Origin: Pseudarthrobacter phenanthrenivorans Sphe3
GTDB taxonomy: Bacteria > Actinomycetota > Actinomycetes > Actinomycetales > Micrococcaceae
NCBI RefSeq assembly: GCF_000189535.1
Contig: NC_015145.1
Coordinates: 3,410,001 to 3,474,000, forward strand
Length of the DNA: 64,000 nucleotides
Direction: 5' to 3'
In this document: piece by piece, positions 13,977 to 23,481 of the stretch
Position numbering within the stretch: position 1 is the stretch's first letter
How the letters are laid out: each line of letters starts with the position of its first letter
Translations under genes and position numbers: made by a program
Notes under the pieces: model-generated
Told to the model about the DNA's origin: nothing
Databases searched by the model: none
What the model saw: only the letters and a program-made list of their open reading frames with translations

Positions 13977-16568
13977 CTATCCAATCATGGGGGTTGGTGC
14001 ACCGCGATGGGCGGTACTTTCAGTGGTGGTGGTGGAGTCAGTGGCGCGGGACTCTTCCAGGAGCAATGTCCCTGCGGGCGAAACGGTCAGGACTGCCGCC
14101 GTCCCGGGGCGCAACCGGACGTCCTGCACTGCGGTGCCGTGCCGGACCAGGACCCTCCGGTGTTCGCCGGTTGCCAGCCTTGCGCGGACCAGCCGCCCGT
14201 CCTGCCAGCCCAGGTCCACCTCCACTCCCGGCCGCGCACGAAGCCCCGCGGCCCGGCCGGCGGGCAATTCGGCGGGCAGCGCGGGCAGCAGCTCAATCTC
14301 ATGAAGCCCGTCCACGAGGCGGTGGCTCTGGAGCAGGCACTCGGCCAGGCCCGCAACAAACCCGAGGTTCCCATCGATCTGGAAGGGCGGGTGGGCGCCG
14401 AAGAGGTTGGGGTAGAGCCCCCCGCTCTGCCCGCCACGGGGCGTGGACATGTCCCGGAAAAAGAGCCGGAGAAGGTCGCTGACCTTTTCCGGCTGGCGCA
14501 GCCGTGACCGGAGCAGGATCTTCCAGGCCAGGGACCATCCGGTGGCTTCGTCGCCCCGGCCGTCCAGGCTGGCCCGGACCGCCGCCTCAAGTTCCGCGGA
14601 GAGGGGCGTGTCCCCGGGGTAGGCGAGGTAAAGGTGGCTGACGTGCCGGTGCCCCGGTTCCCACTCTTCCGGATCAGCCAGCCACTCCCGAAGCTTGCCG
14701 TCCCGTCCCGGTTCCGGTGCGGGCAGCCGCGGCAGGGCACGCCGGGCTTCGTCGAGCACCGGATCAGCATCCATGCCGAGGTCCCGGCCGAGGGCGTCCA
14801 GCATCCTGAAGACGTCACCGGTGAGGGTGAGGTCCATGGTGGACGATTGGGCAACGGAACCCTGGATCCGCCGGCCGGAGGACGGGTCAACGGCGGCAAA
14901 AGTGTTCTCGGGGGACGTGGACGGGCCGGTTCCCAGGGAGCCGTCCGGCAACTCGGCCAGCAGGTCCAAGGCGAATTCGGCGGCGCCGCGGATGGCAGGC
15001 CAGGCTGCATCCCGGGCAAAACCGGCCTTGTCCCGATCCACGGTCGCGGCACCGAACTGGAGGTGCTCCCACAGATGCCGCACCAGCCACAGCCCCGCCA
15101 TCGGCCAGTAGGACCATTCAGGCGAGTGGGCGCCGTGGCCCACCGGCTTGGCGTAGGCCCAGATATCGGAGTTGTGGTGCACGGTCCAGCCGCGTGCCCC
15201 GTAGTACTCCCGGGCCACCGCCGCCCCGGTTACCTGCATGGCCTCGATGAGGGCAAAGAGGGGTACCACGCACTCTGCCAGCCCAGTCGGTTCAGCCCCC
15301 CAGTAGTTCATCTGGAGATTGATGTTGGTGGTGTAGTTGGAGCTCCACGGCGCCGGGAGCTCAGCGTTCCAGAGGCCTTGCAGGTTGGCGGGCACCCCGC
15401 GCCACGCACTGCCCTTCCCGGAGCCGGCCGGTCCCGGCCGCGAGCTGGAAATCAGCAGGTACCGGCCATAGTTGAAGAGCAACGCGGCCAGGCCGGCGTC
15501 AGCCGCCAGCGGCCCGCCGGGGTGGGCGTTCGCCGCCAGCAACCGCCTCCCGGTATCCGTACCCTCCCAGGCTGGAACATCAAGCTCGATTTGGGCGGCC
15601 CGGTACAACCGGGAATGGCTTTCCTGGTGCCGCTCCTTCAGGGTGCTGGGGCTGGCGGCGTGCGCCAGCTCCAGGACCCCACGGGCCTCGGCCGCGGCGC
15701 TGGCGGCGTCACCCGCCGGGTGGCGGCCCAGCCCGGCGAACGTGGTCGCTGCGGTGACAAAGACGTCGGCACGCCGGACGCCTGTGGCGGCCAGGCCGCC
15801 GTAGTGCCCTGCAGTGCCACCCGGTGCATCAACATCCTGGCCGTCGTGCGCCCAGGAGACCGCCGCTGCCCCCTGCAGGCTGAGGGATTCGTCCTCGGAG
15901 TACTCCACCAGCCCGCCGTCGTGGGCCGGTGCTGCGTCGGAGGGCAGTTTCAGTTCGAGCGAACACGTGCCGCGGTCCTCGGTCCGGCGGAGGACCCGGA
16001 GGGGAGAGTCCAGGCGCAATGAAAGGTTTACGCCTTCGGGCGCATCGGCCAGCAGGGAGATCACCAGCACCGACGGATCGTGGCTGATGAAGGCCTCCAC
16101 CCGGACGGCGTGGCCCTCAAGGCAGTACGTGTTCGTGCTGACCGCCGTGGCAAGGTCCAGCCCCCGGTGATAGTCCGACGGCCGCCCTGCGGCAGGTCCC
16201 GCCGTGGGAGTGGCAGCCGGCGCCGCCGTGAGGTGCAGGTCCACGAACGGTAGATACGCCTGGGAGTGCCGGTGCTGCAGCCCCTTGAGGGTTTCGGCAG
16301 CACCGGCGAAGTCGCCGGAACTGATCAGGCGCCGGCTTCCGCTGAGGATCCGGTCCGCCTCCTCCCGGCTGAAGACGGGCTCCCGGTCCTGGCTGTGCGG
16401 TGATCCGGACCAGGCGGATGAGTCGTTGAGCTGGAACCGGTGGCTCATCCCGCCGTTCGCCGGGCTGCCCCCGAACACCATCGCGCCATGCCTGCCATTT
16501 CCCAATGGCAGTGCTTCCAGCCACTCGGCGGCCGGGGCGTCATAGGCGAGGCGGTGTTCTGCGGACAT
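13977..16568 (-). CDS. Glycoside hydrolase family 95 protein
   Basis: Protein of 863 aa, usual length for GH95 (alpha-L-fucosidase or alpha-L-galactosidase, inverting). The N-terminal domain opens with WLEALPLGNGRHGAMVFGG. Residues matching the catalytic set of the Bifidobacterium enzyme are visible: Asn415 and Asn417 in TTNINLQMNYWGAEPTGL, Glu501 in LWEHLQFG and the base Asp732 in FQIDGNLG. ATG 16568 (MSAEHRLAYDAP) was chosen because the motif follows at once; the frame stays open upstream into rhaB. No signal peptide, so it acts on imported oligosaccharides. L-fucose or L-galactose side chains of pectin or xyloglucan are likely targets, but specificity cannot be read from sequence. Confidence 0.88.
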   Translation of the reverse strand: MSAEHRLAYDAPAAEWLEALPLGNGRHGAMVFGGSPANGGMSHRFQLNDSSAWSGSPHSQDREPVFSREEADRILSGSRRLISSGDFAGAAETLKGLQHRHSQAYLPFVDLHLTAAPAATPTAGPAAGRPSDYHRGLDLATAVSTNTYCLEGHAVRVEAFISHDPSVLVISLLADAPEGVNLSLRLDSPLRVLRRTEDRGTCSLELKLPSDAAPAHDGGLVEYSEDESLSLQGAAAVSWAHDGQDVDAPGGTAGHYGGLAATGVRRADVFVTAATTFAGLGRHPAGDAASAAAEARGVLELAHAASPSTLKERHQESHSRLYRAAQIELDVPAWEGTDTGRRLLAANAHPGGPLAADAGLAALLFNYGRYLLISSSRPGPAGSGKGSAWRGVPANLQGLWNAELPAPWSSNYTTNINLQMNYWGAEPTGLAECVVPLFALIEAMQVTGAAVAREYYGARGWTVHHNSDIWAYAKPVGHGAHSPEWSYWPMAGLWLVRHLWEHLQFGAATVDRDKAGFARDAAWPAIRGAAEFALDLLAELPDGSLGTGPSTSPENTFAAVDPSSGRRIQGSVAQSSTMDLTLTGDVFRMLDALGRDLGMDADPVLDEARRALPRLPAPEPGRDGKLREWLADPEEWEPGHRHVSHLYLAYPGDTPLSAELEAAVRASLDGRGDEATGWSLAWKILLRSRLRQPEKVSDLLRLFFRDMSTPRGGQSGGLYPNLFGAHPPFQIDGNLGFVAGLAECLLQSHRLVDGLHEIELLPALPAELPAGRAAGLRARPGVEVDLGWQDGRLVRARLATGEHRRVLVRHGTAVQDVRLRPGTAAVLTVSPAGTLLLEESRATDSTTTTESTAHRGAPTPMIG

Positions 16569-16630
16569 GGGTTCAGATCCTAGGGCTGGCCGGCGGACAA
16601 GGGAAGGTCCAACCACGTGGTGAGCAGCAG

Positions 16631-18088
16631 CTACAGCCGTGAGAGTTCCGGCATGAACTCCTGCAGGTCGTGGCCGTGCACCACGAGCCGCCGGAGTTCT
16701 GCGAGCCCGCCTGCCACCGCTCCGGCGGCCCGGGCCTGCACCAGGACGTTGCCCAGTGCCGTCGCCTCCACGGGTCCTGCCACCACTTTCCTGCCCGTCG
16801 CGTCCGCCGTGAGCTGGCAGAGCAGCTTGTTCTGGGAACCGCCGCCCACCACGTGCACCACATCGACGGCCCGGCCGGCGAGCCGCTCGGCGTCCCGGAT
16901 CGTCCGGGCGTAGCCGGCGGCCAGGCTGTCCATGATGCAGCGGGTGATGGCCGCCGGATCGTCGGGCAGTATGTCGCCGCTGCGCCGGGCGGCCGCGCGG
17001 ATCCGGTCCGGCATGTTGTCCGGGGCGATGAAGTAGGAGTCGTCGGGGTTGACCTGGGGTCCGCCCGGCGGCAGTGCGGCCGCCGCGGTGAGCAGCGCCG
17101 ACAGTTCCGGCTGGAACCCTTCCTGCGCCCACGTCCGCTGGCATTCGCTGAGGAGCCAGAGGCCGCCCATGTTGCGAAGGTAGCGGATGGTGGCGTCCAC
17201 ACCGCGTTCGTTGGTGAAGTTCGCCTCGCGGCTGGCTTCGGTGAGGACGGGATGCTTCAGTTCCAGGCCCACCAAGGACCAGGTGCCGGAGGAGATGTAG
17301 GCGAAGTCCTCCTCCTGCGCGGGAACGGCAGCGACGGCGGAGGCGGTGTCGTGCGAGCCCACGGCCACCACCGGCGTGTCCTGCGGCAGTCCCACCTGCG
17401 CAGCGATCTGCGGTAGCAGCTTGCCCACGGTTTCACCCGGCTGGATGAGCGGCGGGAACAGGTCCTTCCGCAGTCCCAAGGCGGTGAAGAACTCGGTGGC
17501 CCACTCCCCCGCCACGGCGTCGAACAGTCCGGTGGTGGAGGCGTTGGTCGCCTCGGTCCAGCGCTGCCCGGTGAGCAGGAAGGCGATCAGGTCCGGGATC
17601 AGCAGCGCCTGCAGCCCGCTGAGGTCCGGTTCGGCGCCAAGCTGGTAGATGGTGTTGAACTGCAGGAACTGCAGGCCTGTGGTGCCGTAGAGGCGCGCGG
17701 GGTCCAGTTCCCGGTGGACGGGTTCGACGGCGGTCCGGCTGCGGTCATCCCGGTAGCTGAACGGCTGGGCCACCAGCCCACCCGCGCCGTTGACCAGCCC
17801 GTAGTCCACCGCCCACGTGTCGATGCCGATACTGGCGATCCGTTCACCCTGCACCGCGGCAACGGTGGCCGCCGCTGAGAGACCCCTGAGCACCTCGGCG
17901 AAGAGGGCGTCGAAGTCCCAGCGCAGGCCGCCGTCGATCTCCGCTACCCCGTTGGGGAAGCGGTGCACCACTTCCAGCCCCACGCCGCCGTCACCGACCC
18001 GGCCCAGGATGACCCGGCCGGAGGAGGCGCCGATGTCGACGGCGGCAAACACCTTGCCGCCGTCGACATCGCCAAACGACGTGCTCAT
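16631..18088 (-). CDS. rhaB: Rhamnulokinase
   Basis: FGGY-family kinase of 485 aa that phosphorylates L-rhamnulose to L-rhamnulose 1-phosphate. The ATPase phosphate loop is VFAAVDIGASSGRVILGRV at the N-terminus; GIDTWAVDYGLV and FSYRDDRS follow as in rhamnulokinases, then VGSHDTASAV and VVGGGSQNKLLCQLTADATG. The start overlaps the rhaEW stop by four bases (ATGA), showing tight coupling. It is placed between rhaEW and the GH95 gene on the minus strand. Confidence 0.95.
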   Translation of the reverse strand: MSTSFGDVDGGKVFAAVDIGASSGRVILGRVGDGGVGLEVVHRFPNGVAEIDGGLRWDFDALFAEVLRGLSAAATVAAVQGERIASIGIDTWAVDYGLVNGAGGLVAQPFSYRDDRSRTAVEPVHRELDPARLYGTTGLQFLQFNTIYQLGAEPDLSGLQALLIPDLIAFLLTGQRWTEATNASTTGLFDAVAGEWATEFFTALGLRKDLFPPLIQPGETVGKLLPQIAAQVGLPQDTPVVAVGSHDTASAVAAVPAQEEDFAYISSGTWSLVGLELKHPVLTEASREANFTNERGVDATIRYLRNMGGLWLLSECQRTWAQEGFQPELSALLTAAAALPPGGPQVNPDDSYFIAPDNMPDRIRAAARRSGDILPDDPAAITRCIMDSLAAGYARTIRDAERLAGRAVDVVHVVGGGSQNKLLCQLTADATGRKVVAGPVEATALGNVLVQARAAGAVAGGLAELRRLVVHGHDLQEFMPELSRL

Positions 18089-20121
18089 CGCAGGAAGGCT
18101 GCGGCCACTCCGGCGTCCACGGGGATGTGCAGGCCGGTGGTGTGGGACAGTTCGTTGCTGGTGAGGACGGCGGCGGCGTTGGCCACGTGCTCGGGCAGGA
18201 CCTCGCGCTTGAGCAGGGTGCGCTGGGCGTAGTACTCGCCCAGTTTCTCCTCGTCCACGCCATACACGGCGGCGCGCTTGGCGCCCCAGCCGCCGGCGAA
18301 GATCCCGGAGCCGCGGACCACGCCGTCGGGGTTGATGCCGTTGACGCGGATGCCGTGCTCCCCCAGTTCCGCCGCGAGGAGGCGGACCTGGTGGGCCTGG
18401 TCCGCTTTGGTGGCGGAGTAGGCGATGTTGTTGGGGCCGGCGAACACGGAGTTCTTGGAGGAGATGTAGATGATGTCCCCGCCCATGCCCTGGGCAATCA
18501 TCACCTTGGCTGCGGCTTTGGCCACCAGGAACGAGCCCTTGGCCATCACGTTGTGCTGCAGGTCCCAGTCCTTTTCGGTGGTTTCCAGCAGCGGCTTGGA
18601 GATGGACAGGCCTGCGTTGTTGACCACCAGGTCCACGCCGCCGAACGCCAGCACGGCGGCGTCGATCGCGGCAGCGACCTGGGCCTCGTCCGTCACGTCA
18701 GCCTGGACACCGACGGCAACGTCCGGGCCGCCGAGTTCTTCGGCGACCTTTTCGGCGTTCTCCAGGTTCAGGTCCGCGATGACCACGCAGGCGCCTTCGG
18801 CGGCGAGGCGGGTGGCGATGGCCTTGCCGATCCCGGAGGCCGCACCCGTCACCAGGGCGATGCGGGTGGCGTGTGACTTGGGCTTGGGCATCCGGGCCAG
18901 CTTGGCTTCCTCCAGCGCCCAGTACTCGATCCGGAACTTCTCGGATTCCTCGATCGGCGCATAGGTGGAGATCGCCTCGGCCCCCCGCATCACATTGATC
19001 GCGTTGATGTAGAACTCGCCGGCCACCCGGGCGGTCTGCTTGTTGGCGCCGAAGGAGAACATGCCCACGCCCGGGACCAGCACAATGGCCGGGTCAGCCC
19101 CGCGCAGCGCGGGGGAATCGGCGTCCGCATGGCGGTCGTAGTAGGCCTGGTAGTCCTTCCGGTACTCCACGTGCAGTTCCTGCAGCCGGGCGATGGAGTC
19201 CTCGACGGACGCGTCGGCGGGCAGGTCCAGGATCAGCGGCTTGACTTTGGTGCGCAGGAAATGGTCCGGGCAGGAGGTGCCCAGGGCGCCCAGGCGCGGG
19301 TGCTCGGCGGCTTCCAGGAAGTCCAGGACGACGGCGTCATCGCTGAAGTGCCCCAGCTGCGGCTTGTCCGTGGAGGCCAGTCCGCGGATCACCGGTGCGA
19401 GCGCGGCGGCCTTGGCTTTCCGCTCGGCCTCCGGCAGCGCGCCGTAACCGGGCAGGCTGGGACCGAAGGGTTCGGCCTTGCCGTTCTCCTTGATGTACTT
19501 CTCGGCCTGATCGATGATCCACAGCGAGTTCTGCTCGGCTTCTTCGCTGGTGGCGCCCCAGGCGGTGATGCCGTGGCCACCCAGGATGGTGCCGACCGCC
19601 TGCGGGTTGGCTTCCTTGATCGCGGCGATGTCCAGGCCCAGCTGGAACCCGGGACGGCGCCACGGAACCCAAACCACCTTGTTGCCGAAGATCTTTTCCG
19701 TGAGCGCTTCGCCCTCCGCCGCCGTCGCAATGGCGATGCCGGAGTCCGGGTGCAGGTGGTCCACGTGCGCGGCGTCCACCAGGCCGTGCATGGCGGTGTC
19801 GATGGAAGGTGCGGCGCCGCCCTTGCCGTGCAGGCAGTAATCGAAGGCGGCCACCATCTCGTCCTCGCGGTCCACGCCCGGGTAGACATTCTTCAGCGCG
19901 TTCAAACGGTCCAGGCGCAGCACCGCCAGGTTCTCGGCCTTCAGCGTGCCAAGGTCACCGCCGGAGCCCTTGACCCACAGCAGCTGGACATCCTCGCCCG
20001 TGACCGGGTCTTTCTCGATGCCCTTCGCGGAGGTGTTGCCGCCAGCGAAGTTGGTGTTCCGCTTGTCCGCGCCCAGGCGGTTGGAACGGGTAATCAGGTC
20101 TTCAACAGTCTTGTTCGTCAT
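18085..20121 (-). CDS. rhaEW: Bifunctional L-rhamnulose-1-phosphate aldolase / L-lactaldehyde dehydrogenase
   Basis: Two-domain protein of 678 aa. Residues 1 to about 400 are a class II aldolase (AraD/FucA fold) that splits L-rhamnulose 1-phosphate into DHAP and L-lactaldehyde: NTSAKG near the start, zinc ligands in HVDHLHPDSG and GGHGITAWG. Residues about 415-678 are a short-chain dehydrogenase: ALVTGAASGIGKAIATRL (cofactor loop), VVNNAGLS, and the catalytic YSATKADQ (Tyr/Lys). The latter domain is known in homologs to oxidise L-lactaldehyde to L-lactate. The arrangement matches RhaEW of Bacillus (YuxG). It lies 6 nt after rhaI. Confidence 0.95.
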   Translation of the reverse strand: MTNKTVEDLITRSNRLGADKRNTNFAGGNTSAKGIEKDPVTGEDVQLLWVKGSGGDLGTLKAENLAVLRLDRLNALKNVYPGVDREDEMVAAFDYCLHGKGGAAPSIDTAMHGLVDAAHVDHLHPDSGIAIATAAEGEALTEKIFGNKVVWVPWRRPGFQLGLDIAAIKEANPQAVGTILGGHGITAWGATSEEAEQNSLWIIDQAEKYIKENGKAEPFGPSLPGYGALPEAERKAKAAALAPVIRGLASTDKPQLGHFSDDAVVLDFLEAAEHPRLGALGTSCPDHFLRTKVKPLILDLPADASVEDSIARLQELHVEYRKDYQAYYDRHADADSPALRGADPAIVLVPGVGMFSFGANKQTARVAGEFYINAINVMRGAEAISTYAPIEESEKFRIEYWALEEAKLARMPKPKSHATRIALVTGAASGIGKAIATRLAAEGACVVIADLNLENAEKVAEELGGPDVAVGVQADVTDEAQVAAAIDAAVLAFGGVDLVVNNAGLSISKPLLETTEKDWDLQHNVMAKGSFLVAKAAAKVMIAQGMGGDIIYISSKNSVFAGPNNIAYSATKADQAHQVRLLAAELGEHGIRVNGINPDGVVRGSGIFAGGWGAKRAAVYGVDEEKLGEYYAQRTLLKREVLPEHVANAAAVLTSNELSHTTGLHIPVDAGVAAAFLR

Positions 20122-20127
20122 GGCTTT

Positions 20128-21294
20128 TCAGGCGCCCCATCCGGCTTGCTGGCCGCCCACGCGGTCCTCGTTGATCTTCTTCTGGTAACCGCTGGCCTTG
20201 AAGGCGGCCAGCGGGTCCGCGGGCAGCCCGCGGGATTCACGCCACTCGGCCAGGACCGGCCGGACGTCGGTGTAAAACGCGTCGTTGAATACAGCATTGG
20301 CTGCCAGGACATCGCCTGCACGCTGCGCCTCATTCAGGGCTGCGGTGTCCACCAGCAGCGCCCGGGCGGTCATTTCCTGCACGTTCAGCACAGAGCGGAT
20401 CTGGCCCGGGATCTTTTCCTCCAGGTTGTGGCACTGGTCCAGCATGAGGGCAACGCCCGAGTCCTTGCCGTACCCGCCGCCGCGAATCACCTCGTGCATG
20501 ATGCGGAAGAGCTGGAACGGATCGGCGGCACCCACGATGAGGTCGTCGTCGGCATAAAAGCGCGAGTTGAAGTCAAAGGAACCAAGCTTGCCCAGGCGCA
20601 GCAGCTGCATCACGATGAACTCGATGTTGGTGCCCGGGGCGTGGTGGCCGGTGTCCAGGCAGACGAAGGCCTTCTCGCCCAGGGCCAGGGTCTGCGCGTA
20701 GGACGTGCCCCAGTCCGGAACGTCCGTGTGGTAGAAAGCGGGCTCGAAGAACTTGTACTCGAGCACCAGCCGCTGCTCCTCACCCAGGGCGGCGTAGATC
20801 TCTTGCAGGGACTCGGCCAGGCGGTCCTGCCGGCCGCGCATGTCGTCCTGGCCCGGGTAGTTGGTGCCGTCAGCCAGCCAGATCTTCAGGTCCTTCGAGC
20901 CTGTGGCGTGCATGATCTCAATGCAGTCCAGGTGGTGGTCAACAGCCCGGCGCCGGACGGCCTCGTTTGACGAGGTCAGGGAGCCGAACTTGTACTCGTC
21001 ATCCTGGAAGGTGTTGGAGTTGATGGTTCCAAGTCCAACACCCAGGCCGGCGGCGTACTCCTTCAACGCGGCGTAGTCATCCACCTTGTCCCACGGGATA
21101 TGCAGGGCAACCGTGGGGGCCAGGCCGGTGAGTTCGTGGACCTTGGCAGCATCCGCAAGCTTCTCCTGCACGGTACGCGGGGTGCCAGGCGTGCCGAACA
21201 CCCTGAAGCGCGTACCGGAATTTCCATAGGCCCACGAAGGGACCTCGATGGCAAGCTCCTCGAGCCTGCCCAGCGCCGTTGCTACGTCATTCAT
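20128..21294 (-). CDS. rhaI: L-rhamnose isomerase (RhaI type)
   Basis: Xylose-isomerase-fold enzyme of 388 aa that converts L-rhamnose to L-rhamnulose. It belongs to the RhaI class found in rhizobia and Pseudomonas stutzeri, not the E. coli RhaA class. Metal-site segments: LVLEYKFFEPAFYHTDVPDWGTSY, FVCLDTGHHAPGTNIE and SFDFNSRFYADDDL. It starts at ATG 21294, 89 nt after the rhaM stop; no separate promoter is obvious in that gap, so it is probably transcribed with rhaM. Confidence 0.95.
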   Translation of the reverse strand: MNDVATALGRLEELAIEVPSWAYGNSGTRFRVFGTPGTPRTVQEKLADAAKVHELTGLAPTVALHIPWDKVDDYAALKEYAAGLGVGLGTINSNTFQDDEYKFGSLTSSNEAVRRRAVDHHLDCIEIMHATGSKDLKIWLADGTNYPGQDDMRGRQDRLAESLQEIYAALGEEQRLVLEYKFFEPAFYHTDVPDWGTSYAQTLALGEKAFVCLDTGHHAPGTNIEFIVMQLLRLGKLGSFDFNSRFYADDDLIVGAADPFQLFRIMHEVIRGGGYGKDSGVALMLDQCHNLEEKIPGQIRSVLNVQEMTARALLVDTAALNEAQRAGDVLAANAVFNDAFYTDVRPVLAEWRESRGLPADPLAAFKASGYQKKINEDRVGGQQAGWGA

Positions 21295-21383
21295 GATGGT
21301 TCTTTCCGGTGTTGTGATGCTGTTGGTCTGTCAGTTGACCGCTGCCCCGCTGCTGGAGCCTGTGGTGTTTCCAGCCGGCCGGC

Positions 21384-21731
21384 TCAGGAAGAAGACGGTT
21401 GCGCCGCTGCCAGCTGGCTGTCGAGGTTGAAGACTTCCTCAAGGACCTGGAACCCTTCATCGGGAGCCTGGCCGGAGTCTTCGAAGAGGGTTGCCATTTC
21501 CGCCTGCCAGCGGGCGTTGACCTCCGTCAGCGCCATGCGTGCGCGGGCAGCATTGAAGTCGTCGCATTCCACGTAGCCCACCAGGAGCCCGTCCTCCGCA
21601 AGGAACAGCGAGTAGTTGTTCCAGCCGGCGTCCTTGAGCGCGCGCAGCATCTCGGGCCACACGGCGGCGTGGCGCTCGCGGTATTCATCGATCAGCGCCG
21701 GCTGAACCGATGAGCGGAAGCACACCCTCAT
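21384..21731 (-). CDS. rhaM: L-rhamnose mutarotase
   Basis: Small ferredoxin-like-fold enzyme of 115 aa that interconverts alpha and beta L-rhamnose. Family residues: YRERHAAVWPEMLRALKDAG (catalytic His), WNNYSLFLAEDGLLVGYVE, and the late Trp in VNARWQAEM. The C-terminal tail is extended by about ten residues (LAAAQPSSS). It is the first gene of the minus-strand operon rhaM-rhaI-rhaEW-rhaB-GH95-CE7 and is divergent from the LacI regulator at 21885, with operator-like sequences between them. Confidence 0.94.
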   Translation of the reverse strand: MRVCFRSSVQPALIDEYRERHAAVWPEMLRALKDAGWNNYSLFLAEDGLLVGYVECDDFNAARARMALTEVNARWQAEMATLFEDSGQAPDEGFQVLEEVFNLDSQLAAAQPSSS

Positions 21732-21759
21732 CTTTGGACTCTCCTGAACTCGCGGAATG

Positions 21760-21788
21760 TTTGAATCGTTTCATTGTTACGATTCAAA
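21760..21788. promoter_or_regulatory. Tandem LacI-type operators between rhaM and its regulator (family A)
   Basis: TTTGAATCGT (21760-21769) and ACGATTCAAA (21779-21788) form a perfect inverted repeat with a 9-nt spacer. The region can also be read as two adjacent 12-mers, TGAATCGTTTCA (21762-21773) and TGTTACGATTCA (21775-21786), each close to the palindrome TGAAACGATTCA. A plausible promoter for the regulator (TTGTTA at 21774, GATATG at 21798, 18 nt apart) overlaps the second site. Confidence 0.7.
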
Positions 21789-21884
21789 GTACTCTTGGAT
21801 ATGAGTAGGTGTCAAGCATTCCGGCAACGGGTTCACAGCCGAGGGCGGAACGCAGCGGCACTCCGCACGCCAGCACGGAGAATC

Positions 21885-22907
21885 ATGAATCGCTCAGCCA
21901 GTATCAAGGACGTCGCCAACCATGCCAGCGTGGCGGTGGGCACGGTGTCCAACGTGCTGAATTATCCGGACAGGGTGTCACAGCGGACCAAGGACCGGGT
22001 TCTGAAAGCCATCGACGAGCTCGGCTTCGTCCGTAACGACGCCGCCCGCCAGCTGCGCGCCGGCCACAGCCGCACCATTGGCCTGATTGTCCTGGACGTG
22101 GGCAACCCGTTCTTCACCGCGGTAGTGCGCGCGGCCGAAGATGCCGCCGCGCTGCACGGCAGCGCCGTGCTCCTGGGCGACAGCGGGCACGACGCAGGCC
22201 GCGAGGCCAACTACATCGACCTTTTCCAGGAGCAGCGGGTCCAGGGCCTGCTGATTTCACCCGTGGGTGACGTGACGGAGCGGCTGGACCTCCTCCGCGA
22301 GCGCGGCGTTCCCACCGTCCTGGTGGACCGGCTGGCTGACGAGGCAAAGTTCAGCTCAGTGGCAGTGGACGACGACGCCGGCGGGTACCTGGCCGCGCGG
22401 CACCTGCTGGACACCGGACGCCGTCGGCTCGCCTTTGTGGGGGGCTCCACCTCCATCCGGCAGGTGGCTGACCGCCTGCAGGGCGCGCAGCGCGCCGTCA
22501 AGGAAGAACCCGACGCCACCCTTGAAGTGCTGGCGGCCGAAGGGATGACGGTACTGGCCGGCCGCAGCGTGGGGAACACCCTGGTGGAACGGGGCCGGGA
22601 AGAGCTGCCGGACGGCATCTTCTGCGCGAACGACCTCCTGGCGCTGGGGGTCATGCAGTCCCTGACCATGACGCACACGTTCCGCATTCCCGAGGATGTT
22701 GCCCTGATTGGCTACGACGACATCGACTTCGCGGTATCGGCCGTGGTTCCGCTGTCGTCCATCAGGCAGCCCACGGAGGCGCTCGGGCGCACGGCCATCG
22801 AACTCCTCGCCGAAGAGGTGGAATCCCAGAACCCCACGCACCGGGCGGTGGTGTTCACGCCGGAGTTGGTGGTCCGGCAAAGCACACGGACCCCGCCCGC
22901 CGGCTGA
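21885..22907 (+). CDS. LacI-family transcriptional regulator of rhamnose genes
   Basis: Protein of 340 aa. The N-terminal HTH is SIKDVANHASVAVGTVSNVL followed by the hinge helix region RNDAARQLRAG; the periplasmic-binding-like effector domain begins TIGLIVLDVGNPFFTAVVRA and includes LIGYDDIDFA. ATG 21885 (MNRSASIKDVAN) gives the normal short tail before the HTH; upstream in-frame codons would add 37 atypical residues. It is divergent from rhaM with paired operators in between, so autoregulation and rhamnose-operon control are likely; the inducer may be L-rhamnose or a pathway intermediate. Confidence 0.9.
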   Translation: MNRSASIKDVANHASVAVGTVSNVLNYPDRVSQRTKDRVLKAIDELGFVRNDAARQLRAGHSRTIGLIVLDVGNPFFTAVVRAAEDAAALHGSAVLLGDSGHDAGREANYIDLFQEQRVQGLLISPVGDVTERLDLLRERGVPTVLVDRLADEAKFSSVAVDDDAGGYLAARHLLDTGRRRLAFVGGSTSIRQVADRLQGAQRAVKEEPDATLEVLAAEGMTVLAGRSVGNTLVERGREELPDGIFCANDLLALGVMQSLTMTHTFRIPEDVALIGYDDIDFAVSAVVPLSSIRQPTEALGRTAIELLAEEVESQNPTHRAVVFTPELVVRQSTRTPPAG

Positions 22908-22922
22908 TAGGGCAGGCGCCTG

Positions 22923-23300
22923 CTAGGTATCCGCCTGCTGCAGCCACTTCATGGACTCGGTCCGGGAGGTGAAAAAGCGGGTAGGGCACGGCGGGATATG
23001 AACGCCCAGGAAGAAGTTCGCGATGATCCGGTCAACGGGACTCGCTCCCAGCAGGGCGATCCGGTTCGCGGCGCACGGGATGGAAAATACCGAGCGGGCC
23101 TCCCGGGTTACCGCCTCGGTGGTGGCCATGTCCACCAGCATCGGGTAGGTGCTGTCCCCTGCGATCCGGTTGACGGCGGCCATGGCCGCCCGGGCGTCCT
23201 GCTGTTCTATCCGGACGTTCGGCTCCCAAATAAGGTGGACGATGCCGTCCGGACGCAACTCCACCGTCCCCTTGCCGCCGTCGACAATTTCCGGCTCCAT
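22923..23300 (-). CDS. STAS/SEC14-like protein of unknown function
   Basis: Protein of 125 aa starting at ATG 23300 (MEPEIVDGG) behind a GAAGGGAAGC ribosome binding site. Its mixed alpha/beta pattern (GIVHLIWEPNVRIEQQDA, PMLVDMATTEAVTREARSVF, then RIALLGASPVDRIIANFFLG) resembles the SpoIIAA-like/STAS-SEC14 proteins common in Arthrobacter. No phosphorylatable-Ser signature can be assigned. It stands alone, convergent with the LacI regulator gene (15-nt gap). Confidence 0.6.
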   Translation of the reverse strand: MEPEIVDGGKGTVELRPDGIVHLIWEPNVRIEQQDARAAMAAVNRIAGDSTYPMLVDMATTEAVTREARSVFSIPCAANRIALLGASPVDRIIANFFLGVHIPPCPTRFFTSRTESMKWLQQADT

Positions 23301-23481
23301 AACCTTGCTTCCCTTCGGTGAGCAGCCTCCCTGACGTTCCCATCTTGCCGTACCGCGGAAGGCCCCGCTGCCCTGCATCATCTCGGAGGTTATGCCCGGG
23401 GCAGCGGGTGGATCACAGACAAATACGGTGAAGATCGCCGCTGCTCTTGTGGGCGGCCGGTAGCAGAAGCAAGGATTGGTT

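Noticed and set aside
13977..16568. Naming the GH95 protein alpha-L-fucosidase without qualification
   Set aside because: GH95 also contains alpha-L-galactosidases; the catalytic residues are the same and no fucose catabolic genes are in the window.
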